Shown piece by piece: positions 6,237-10,594 of a stretch of DNA of 10,594 nucleotides. This DNA comes from Flavobacterium sp. Its GTDB lineage: Bacteria > Bacteroidota > Bacteroidia > Flavobacteriales > Flavobacteriaceae. The number at the start of each line of letters is the position of its first letter. Positions within the stretch are counted from its first letter, which is position 1. The stretch lies in contig JASLID010000049.1 of the NCBI GenBank assembly GCA_030153045.1, forward strand, positions 1-10,594. The letters are read 5' to 3'. Made by a program: the position numbers and the translations under genes. The notes beneath the pieces were generated by a model. It worked only from the letters and a program-made list of their open reading frames with translations. It was not told the origin of the DNA and ran no database searches.

Positions 6237-7346
6237 ATGAAAAACACTTTAATATTATTATCACTTTTATTCCAAACATTATTTACTATAGCTCAAGACA
6301 AAGACTATGAAAATGGTTTAAAAGCTTTTGAATCTAAAAAATATTTAAAGTCATTTGAACTTTTAAAACCTTACGCAGACAAAGGAGATGATATGGCTGA
6401 ATTTATAGTTGGCTATTGTTATTTTAATCCTGAACTAAAACTGAAAAATGATGTATTAGCAGAACAATATTTTTTAAAATCAGCTGATAAATTTAACGTA
6501 AAAGCAATGGGTATACTTTCGCTTTTTTATTTTCAAAAAGGATTAGAAAATGAAAAACTAAAAGTACAATCTTTAGTTTGGGCAGAAATTGCAGGTTCAT
6601 ACGACCCAATCTTTAATTCAACAACAACTAGATATATAATTAGAAGTTACTTGAATGAGAATGAATTAAAACAAGCTGAAGAAATACTTAAAGAGAAAAA
6701 ACTGAAATTTGAGAAAATAAGTATTGAGGCTTTTCATTCTATAAACAAACAGATGAAAAATGATAATGAAAACTCTGAAAAAACTAAAATTCCAGAAAAC
6801 ACACTTAACCTGATTGATAACCCATATTCTGATTGGGTATATAGATGGAAGCTTGAAAAATTTGAATGCGACACAATGTATTACACTGCTGATATAGAAA
6901 CTCATATTATTGATTCAACTTTAAATATTTTAAAAACCAAAAAATCATTTGAAATAGATGATTTATATGATGGAGATAAGTCAAAATCGTTTAAAATAAC
7001 TTCTGAAGAACAGGATTATATTATGCAAGAACTTGAAAATCTAAAAAAATATAGATGGGAAAAGGAAATATTTCCTTTCTCAAAACGATTGGAACAATCA
7101 GAAATTCAAGAAACATTTAATACAACTGAAAAATTAGCGACAGAAAAAGAAAAGAATATGTGCTCAATCGTATATACATTTTCAAAACCAATTTTTATTC
7201 GAGAAAATACTATTGCAATTTATTTAGATCAAAAAAGATACAGAACTAATTATACACAACTTAATTTTAGCTTTTATAAAAAGGTAAATAATCAATGGGA
7301 AGAATTAGCATCAATTTATAAATATTATGAACATCAAAAAGAATAA
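6237..7346 (+). CDS. Secreted Sel1-repeat (TPR-like) protein, cassette I
   Basis: A 369-residue protein with a signal peptide (residues 1-19, LFTIAQ before the cleavage region). Residues 24-120 are helical repeats of the Sel1/TPR kind: GLKAFESKKYLKSFELLKPY, then YADKGDDMAEFIVGYCYF with ENDxxAEQYFLKSAD-like spacing, then NVKAMGILSLFYFQKG ending VWAEIAG. These fit the Sel1 rule A-x-x-G-(D)-x-x-A-x-x-x-x-G-x-x-Y, though loosely. Sel1 repeats bind other proteins and are common in envelope proteins. Residues 140-175 look like further helix. The C-terminal half (about 190-369), acidic and beta-containing, is not recognised. It is the longest gene in the window. Downstream, its attC is reduced to a stub, so this gene and the following pseudogene now share one mobile unit. 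Confidence 0.78.
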   Translation: MKNTLILLSLLFQTLFTIAQDKDYENGLKAFESKKYLKSFELLKPYADKGDDMAEFIVGYCYFNPELKLKNDVLAEQYFLKSADKFNVKAMGILSLFYFQKGLENEKLKVQSLVWAEIAGSYDPIFNSTTTRYIIRSYLNENELKQAEEILKEKKLKFEKISIEAFHSINKQMKNDNENSEKTKIPENTLNLIDNPYSDWVYRWKLEKFECDTMYYTADIETHIIDSTLNILKTKKSFEIDDLYDGDKSKSFKITSEEQDYIMQELENLKKYRWEKEIFPFSKRLEQSEIQETFNTTEKLATEKEKNMCSIVYTFSKPIFIRENTIAIYLDQKRYRTNYTQLNFSFYKKVNNQWEELASIYKYYEHQKE

Positions 7347-7351
7347 CGATC

Positions 7352-7374
7352 TGTCAACAGGCGTTTGGCAAGAT
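7352..7374 (+). repeat. attC10 remnant (left end only)
   Basis: TGTCAAC (7352-7358) followed by AGGCGTTTGGCAAGAT looks like the left core and left arm of a GGC-type attC such as attC8. The loop, right arm and right core are missing, and the sequence passes directly into an A-rich leader. The leader, AAAAACGATGA, resembles that of cassette C. The left core is also a poor complement of the cassette's own GTTAGCA start (two transposed bases), in contrast to other cassettes. Best read as an old deletion that fused two cassettes. Confidence 0.7.
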
Positions 7375-7384
7375 AAAAAAAACG

Positions 7385-7777
7385 ATGAGAAACAGTTCGT
7401 ATCAAGAAATACTAATCGAATATGGAAATGGTTTAGACTCTTATAAAAAGGAAAGAGATCAATTGTTATCTAAATATAAATATTCAATAATCTTATAAGG
7501 AGAATTTACAGAATTAGAAAATTTAGAAAAATGGGTTAAAAAAAACATAGGTATCGAATCACTTGAATCAATATACTATGACAAAACGGATTATAACTAT
7601 TGTTTCGTTGAATACTTTTTTTCTTTAGAAGACCACGCTTTAAAAATACAAGATGTGATTCCCAGAATATTTTCAACTTATCCTAATGCGTATCCTTCAC
7701 CAAGCATATGTAAAACGAATGGCAGTGGAGAATTTATAGAATACAATTCCAAAATGTTAGATGTAATTATTTTATAA
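7385..7777 (+). pseudogene. Broken gene with internal stop, cassette J remnant
   Basis: An ATG at 7385 opens a frame of 130 codons to TAA at 7775-7777, interrupted by one in-frame TAA at 7496-7498. The first part reads MRNSSYQEILIEYGNGLDSY and continues to residue 37. After the stop the same frame gives 92 residues with normal protein composition, beginning GEFTELENLEKWVKKNIG and ending YNSKMLDVIIL. No usable start follows the stop near its beginning. The intact product would be a 130-residue soluble, probably cytoplasmic protein of unknown family. The cassette start, including its right core and promoter-bearing attC loop, has been lost upstream, and a single base change would restore the frame. 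Selenocysteine or pyrrolysine recoding is excluded because the codon is TAA; suppression is possible but unlikely. Confidence 0.72.
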
Positions 7778-7799
7778 AAGTTATCAATAAATATCCTGC

Positions 7800-7932
7800 C
7801 ACTAACAGCGGTTTTATGAAATTGGGGTTTTAGGGCAAAACCAAACTTCTTTTTGTATATTTGACTTCAGTCTTGAAGGAATGGTTCTGGTACAAAAATC
7901 CCCAACTTCATAAAGCCGGCGGGACGTTAGCA
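7800..7932 (+). repeat. attC11
   Basis: Left core CACTAAC (7800-7806), preceded by CCTGC. Its expected partner at the cassette start, roughly GTTAGTGGCAG, is absent from the sequence upstream, confirming that the start of cassette J was deleted. The right core is GTTAGCA (7926-7932). The arms are of the common ATGAA type with full pairing apart from the A/C and T/G positions. TATATTTG is at 7856-7863. Confidence 0.88.
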
Positions 7933-7951
7933 GTAATTGTACAAAAACTGT

Positions 7952-8437
7952 ATGAATAGAAACACTAAACTAAAAATTATCACTCTTTGTAGTATTCTGA
8001 TTTTACTTGGAATCGCATTTCCATTTGTTAATGTAATTTGGTTTTTTGTTTACTTACTCATCGCAATAATACTTGCCTTTGCATCTGTAATTATTTTGCT
8101 ATTTGCTATACTTGACAAAAGTGCACTGAGAAATGCATTACTAATTATTCTTTCTTTTATATCTTTTATTGGATCTGCCTGGGCATCGGAATCGTTTATA
8201 ATCTATTATAAAAAAAATACAGGAAAAGAAATTATTGGAAAGCTAGAAAGTTATAACGCAATCCATAAAAAATATCCTGAAGATTTAGAGCAACTAAAAT
8301 TAAATCAAAACCTACAGAAAGTTAGCTATTATACTGATACCAAAAATTATTCAATAGAATTTGAAATAAGTGATATAAATCGTCAACTGTATGATAGCAA
8401 AACAAAAAAATGGAGAACCTTAGGATGGAATGATTAA
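7952..8437 (+). CDS. Membrane protein with pseudopilin-like C-terminal domain, cassette K
   Basis: A 161-residue protein from ATG 7952. An upstream TTG at 7937 would add five residues (MYKNC) but is less likely because a clean ATG with a Lys/Arg-rich start follows. Residues 8-27, 29-54 and 61-79 form three membrane segments. The tail (90-161) has ESYNAIHKKYPEDLEQL (99-115), the Y-x-x-x-x-G/K-x-YP-x-x-L-x-x-L signature seen in type II secretion pseudopilin-like folds, followed by strand-rich NYSIEFEIS (132-140) and LYDSKTKKWRTLGW. In this topology the tail is probably outside the cytoplasmic membrane. Function unknown; no secretion genes are near. The stop is 7 nt before the attC12 left core. 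Confidence 0.72.
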   Translation: MNRNTKLKIITLCSILILLGIAFPFVNVIWFFVYLLIAIILAFASVIILLFAILDKSALRNALLIILSFISFIGSAWASESFIIYYKKNTGKEIIGKLESYNAIHKKYPEDLEQLKLNQNLQKVSYYTDTKNYSIEFEISDINRQLYDSKTKKWRTLGWND

Positions 8438-8444
8438 CAACTAC

Positions 8445-8579
8445 TGCTAACAGCGGTTTTGAGCAAGTGGGGGTTTAGTGTGTATCTGGAAGATCTGGAT
8501 TTCTTTAATCTTCCGTACTACTTTGTAAACTTTTGGCTAAATTTGTTCCTGCCTGCTCAAAGCCGGTGGGACGTTATAC
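8445..8579 (+). repeat. attC12 (GAGC-type arms)
   Basis: Left core TGCTAAC (8445-8451), right core GTTATAC (8573-8579). The lower arm TTTTGAGCAAG pairs with CCTGCTCAAAG with a compensated GAGC/GCTC change and the A/C mismatch at base 18 kept. The upper arm GTGGGGG against TTCCTGC pairs poorly. The lower stem has GCCGGTGGGAC on the right. The loop does not share the common text and lacks TATATTTG (nearest is TACTTTG around 8519-8525), so the following gene may be read differently. Confidence 0.83.
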
Positions 8580-8586
8580 ACCATTT

Positions 8587-9081
8587 ATGAAAAAACTACT
8601 ATCAATCATAATTATCCTATTTGCAATATGTAGTTGCAAGAATAGCCCAGAAGTAGAACGTAAAAACGAACCCACAATTTATAATGTCGAGCATGAAGAT
8701 GCTGAAATGAATGAGGCTATAAAAAAAGCAAATCAAACTCTAAATGAATTTAACATTGCGTTAAAAAGTAACGACACTAATAATACTTTTTTCGGTCTAA
8801 AAATGCGGTTTAAAGCAGAAGATCGAAATGAGCATATTTGGATTGGAAATGTAAAACAAAATGATAATAAATATTACGGAGTTGTAGATAATTTGCCTGA
8901 ATATACAACCGAAGTAAAACAAGGCGACTCTATTGAAATTGATAAAGAAAAAATCAGCGATTGGATGTATTTAAAAAATTCGGAATTACGTGGAGGATAT
9001 ACAATTCGATTGCTAAGGAATCGCATGTCGGAAGCAGAACGAAAACAGTTTGATGCTGAAAGTGGAATGATTATAAAATAA
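8587..9081 (+). CDS. DUF2314 lipoprotein, cassette L
   Basis: A 164-residue protein from ATG 8587, 13 nt inside the cassette; reading further upstream would run through the attC12 right arm. The N-terminus MKKLLSIIIILFAICSCKNS is a lipoprotein signal with Cys17 as the lipidated residue, and Lys-Asn after it does not argue for retention or export either way. Residues 42-155 match the DUF2314 (YegJ-like) pattern: a helical MNEAIKKANQTLNEF segment, HIWIGNVKQNDNKYYGVVDN (83-102), KQGDSIEIDKEKISDWMY (111-128) and RGGYTIRLLRNRMSE (135-149). The biochemical role of DUF2314 is unknown. It usually appears as a stand-alone small protein, often in variable loci. Cassette ends GTTATACAC and GTGTATAAC match exactly. 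Confidence 0.88.
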   Translation: MKKLLSIIIILFAICSCKNSPEVERKNEPTIYNVEHEDAEMNEAIKKANQTLNEFNIALKSNDTNNTFFGLKMRFKAEDRNEHIWIGNVKQNDNKYYGVVDNLPEYTTEVKQGDSIEIDKEKISDWMYLKNSELRGGYTIRLLRNRMSEAERKQFDAESGMIIK

Positions 9082-9088
9082 AAACAGT

Positions 9089-9222
9089 GTATAACAGCGG
9101 TTTTATGAAATTGGGGTTTGAGTGTTTAATGGAACGAGCTTTTTGTATATTTGGCTTCAGTTCTAATGGAATGGTTCGGGAACAAAAATCCCCAACTTCA
9201 TAAAGCCGGCGGGACGTTAGCA
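9089..9222 (+). repeat. attC13
   Basis: Left core GTATAAC (9089-9095) departs from the RYYYAAC rule at the fourth base but exactly complements GTTATAC at the start of cassette L. The right core is GTTAGCA (9216-9222). The arms are of the common ATGAA type. The loop is almost the same text as in attC1 (AGTGTTTAATGGAACGAGC, then TTTTTG), although the host cassettes are unrelated. TATATTTG lies at 9146-9153. Confidence 0.88.
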
Positions 9223-9260
9223 GTAATTTTAAAATGACGCCGTAAATTCAAGAATAAAGC

Positions 9261-9884
9261 ATGATAACAATGAAAATCAACCGAAACTTTTTGAAAAGAG
9301 CTTTTTGTTTTTTCTCTTCAGTATTAATATTATTCAATATTAGTTGCAAACAAAATGCTAAGGTAGAATCAAGAAGCAAAGAAGACAATGATTTCATTAC
9401 TGCATTGACATTTCGTCATAATACTTCAGTTTCGGTATCAATCGATAAATTTTGGATTAAAAAAGAAATCGATAAAAAAATAATTACAGATAGAGTTGCG
9501 GAGAAAACTAATTATTGGACTCCATTATGTTTTGCATCTTTTATAGGTAACAGATATGCGGTTGAAAATTTAATCAACAAGAAAGCTAACATGAATTATA
9601 AAGATGCAAATGGTCAAACACCTTTGATACTAGCATCAATCAGTGGAAATATTGAAGTAATAGAATTATTACTAAAACAAAAAAATATAAATATCAATGA
9701 AAAAGACAATAATAATTCAACAGCTTTAATTCACGCTTCAGCTGAAGGAAATATTGAAACAGTTAAATATTTAGTCGAAAATGGTTGTGAACTGGAATCA
9801 GACCAACAAAATGCACTTGATTTCGCAACATTTTATAATCATAAAGAAGTCATTGATTACCTTAAAAGCAAAGGACTGAACTAA
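9261..9884 (+). CDS. Ankyrin-repeat lipoprotein, cassette M
   Basis: A 207-residue protein; a second ATG three codons in (9270, MKINRNF) is an equally plausible start. The N-terminus has a basic n-region, a hydrophobic stretch (12-26) and the lipobox ISC with Cys29, so it is likely a lipoprotein anchored in the envelope. After a linker (30-80) come ankyrin repeats: 84-113 (YWTPLCFASFIGN, degenerate), 117-149 (ANGQTPLILASISGNIEVIELLLKQ, near consensus), 152-182 (NSTALIHASAEGNIETVKYLVENG) and a shortened cap 183-205 (NALDFATFYNHKEVIDYLKSKG). Ankyrin repeats bind proteins; exported forms are known in envelope protection and in immunity proteins of toxin systems, but no partner is seen here. The cassette has a 44-nt leader and ends GTTAGCAGTA/TACTGCTAAC. 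Confidence 0.88.
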   Translation: MITMKINRNFLKRAFCFFSSVLILFNISCKQNAKVESRSKEDNDFITALTFRHNTSVSVSIDKFWIKKEIDKKIITDRVAEKTNYWTPLCFASFIGNRYAVENLINKKANMNYKDANGQTPLILASISGNIEVIELLLKQKNININEKDNNNSTALIHASAEGNIETVKYLVENGCELESDQQNALDFATFYNHKEVIDYLKSKGLN

Positions 9885-9902
9885 AGTAAAATAAAAAACT
9901 AC

Positions 9903-10035
9903 TGCTAACAGCGGTTTTATGAAATTGGGGTTTTAGGCTTAATTGAAACTTCTTTTTGTATATTTGGCTTCGGTCTCAAAGAAATGGTTCGGGAACAAAA
10001 ATCCCCAACTTCATAAAGCCGGCGGGACGTTAGCA
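9903..10035 (+). repeat. attC14
   Basis: Left core TGCTAAC (9903-9909), right core GTTAGCA (10029-10035). Common ATGAA-type arms with the A/C and T/G positions as elsewhere and the GCCGGCGGGAC segment on the right. TATATTTG is at 9959-9966, 77 nt before the next start codon. The loop text from TTTTTGTATATTTGGCTTC onward is close to that of attC13. Confidence 0.88.
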
Positions 10036-10043
10036 GCAATATT

Positions 10044-10594
10044 ATGACGAATTACCCTTTAAAGAAAACCCTAATTTGGCTACACATCATTTGTGGAACA
10101 ATTCTACTAGTAAATTTAATCTCAAGCTATATTGGGCAGTTTTCGCTTCATTTTGCTTACTCACAAATAATCAAATATTGTTTTCTGATTTCTGGAGCAA
10201 TTTTATTTTTTCTAGTTAAGAATCTTAAATCATATTTTTCAATATATACGTTTTCACCAATCGTAGCACTTGTAAGTTTATTATTTGGTCTTGCAGGAAT
10301 ATTTGTAATTTATATAATGGCTAATATCATTTGGCCAAAAACTATGATTGCAAATTCAAACAATTATATTTTATATGCAAAGTTTAGTGGATTTATGAAA
10401 GTTCCTGATGAGTTTGAACTCACTGAAATTAAAAACTTCATTTTTGAAAAAAAAATAATTGAATTTAAAGATAAAGTAAATAATGAAGACTTGAAAAATA
10501 GCAATATTAACGTTGTGAATGACTCTGCTCAAATTCGATTCATTAGAGAAAGAACAAACTATGAAACTGATAGAATAACAAAAATTGACACAAT
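10044..10594 (+). CDS. Partial membrane protein of unknown function, cassette N
   Basis: An ATG 14 nt inside the cassette opens a frame that stays open to the window end (183 codons, no stop), beginning MTNYPLKKTLIWLHIICGTI. Three hydrophobic stretches (about residues 8-30, 40-58 and 68-96) predict membrane helices. They are followed by a polar, Lys/Asp/Asn-rich domain from about 115 onward (FMKVPDEFELTEIKNFIFEKK) that probably lies on one side of the membrane. No family is recognised. The general plan, N-terminal helices with a soluble tail, resembles cassette K but the sequences do not look related. The C-terminus and its attC lie beyond the window. Confidence 0.72.
   Translation, partial: MTNYPLKKTLIWLHIICGTILLVNLISSYIGQFSLHFAYSQIIKYCFLISGAILFFLVKNLKSYFSIYTFSPIVALVSLLFGLAGIFVIYIMANIIWPKTMIANSNNYILYAKFSGFMKVPDEFELTEIKNFIFEKKIIEFKDKVNNEDLKNSNINVVNDSAQIRFIRERTNYETDRITKIDT

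Larger units (their letters stand above)
1..10594 (+). mobile_element. Integron-type gene cassette array without visible integrase
   Basis: Thirteen consecutive units are all in the same orientation. Nearly all hold one gene and end in an attC-like repeat of about 130 bp. The expected exchange point is G|TT in the right core GTTRRRY, which gives cassette borders at 125, 1077, 1889, 2645, 3431, 3979, 4835, 5443, 6210, 7927, 8574, 9217 and 10030. The start and end of each intact cassette are inverted complements, as expected for units that once existed as circles joined at this point. The genes are unrelated in family while the repeats are shared, which argues against tandem gene duplication. 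No tyrosine recombinase, attI or transposase is seen, so the array could be the distal part of a chromosomal integron or an integrase-less cluster. The array runs off both ends of the window. The architecture is seen directly; mobility by IntI is inferred. Confidence 0.85.

Noticed and set aside
6116..6310. 64-codon open frame across attC9 and the start of the Sel1 gene.
   Set aside because: Covers repeat sequence and the wrong frame of a gene with a clear signal peptide.
8533..8586. Open frame extending the DUF2314 lipoprotein gene upstream through the attC12 right arm (TTG start).
   Set aside because: It would place attC sequence in front of a clear lipoprotein signal peptide; the ATG at 8587 is the natural start.
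125..10029. Cassette-end inverted repeats as insertion-sequence ends with target duplications.
   Set aside because: No transposase is present, the ends differ from unit to unit while matching within each, and no target duplications flank them.
1..10035. CRISPR array, because repeats recur at spaced intervals.
   Set aside because: Repeats are about 130 bp with internal stems and are separated by whole genes of 400-1100 bp, not by short spacers.
1..10035. Repeats as transcription terminators or REP-like elements.
   Set aside because: The stems have long loops, no T run follows the right arm, and the matched cassette-specific cores are not explained by either.

Overview
The window is an array of integron-type gene cassettes, most likely from a marine or aquatic Bacteroidota of the Flavobacteriia kind. 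Signs of this are very AT-rich genes, the Bacteroidota-style word TATATTTG (-7 motif TAnnTTTG), no strong Shine-Dalgarno sequences, and many signal peptides ending near Gln/Ala plus Cys-type lipoproteins. Organism assignment is inference; no marker gene is present.

Layout: every gene is on the + strand, one per unit. Neighbouring genes are separated by a repeat of about 125-135 bp with the architecture of an integron attC site. Each repeat has a left core RYYYAAC, a left arm typically ending TTTTATGAAATTGGGG, a loop of about 70 nt, a right arm CCCCAACTTCATAAAG followed by CCGGCGGGAC, and a right core GTTRRRY. I count 12 complete or nearly complete repeats (attC1-8 and attC11-14, attC1 cut by the window edge), with attC9 chimeric among the numbered series and attC10 reduced to a stub. 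They delimit 13 units: A (125-1076), B (1077-1888), C (1889-2644), D (2645-3430), E (3431-3978), F (3979-4834), G (4835-5442), H (5443-6209), fused I+J (6210-7926), K (7927-8573), L (8574-9216), M (9217-10029) and N (10030-end). No integrase gene, attI or IS is visible, so this is either the inside of a large array or an integrase-less cluster.

Cargo in order: trypsin-like serine peptidase; LysE/RhtB-type exporter; secreted protein of unknown function; LprI-like (DUF1311) protein; small acidic protein; secreted protein; four-helix membrane protein; WG-repeat secreted protein; Sel1-repeat secreted protein; a broken gene with an internal stop; membrane protein with a pseudopilin-like tail; DUF2314 lipoprotein; ankyrin lipoprotein; and a partial three-helix membrane protein. 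Most are aimed at the cell envelope. They look like unrelated single-gene cargo, not a pathway.

The most interesting signal is in the repeats. The two ends of each intact cassette are inverted repeats of about 13-15 nt, well beyond the 7-nt core. In all 11 intact cassettes they carry a mismatch at position 11: A at the 5' end against C at the 3' end. A second A-against-C mismatch sits at base 18 of 12 of the attC left arms, even where the surrounding arm has changed with compensation. Both become G-T wobbles if the bottom strand folds, which is the strand integron integrases are known to use. The loop also carries TATATTTG in 8 sites, a possible promoter for the next cassette.
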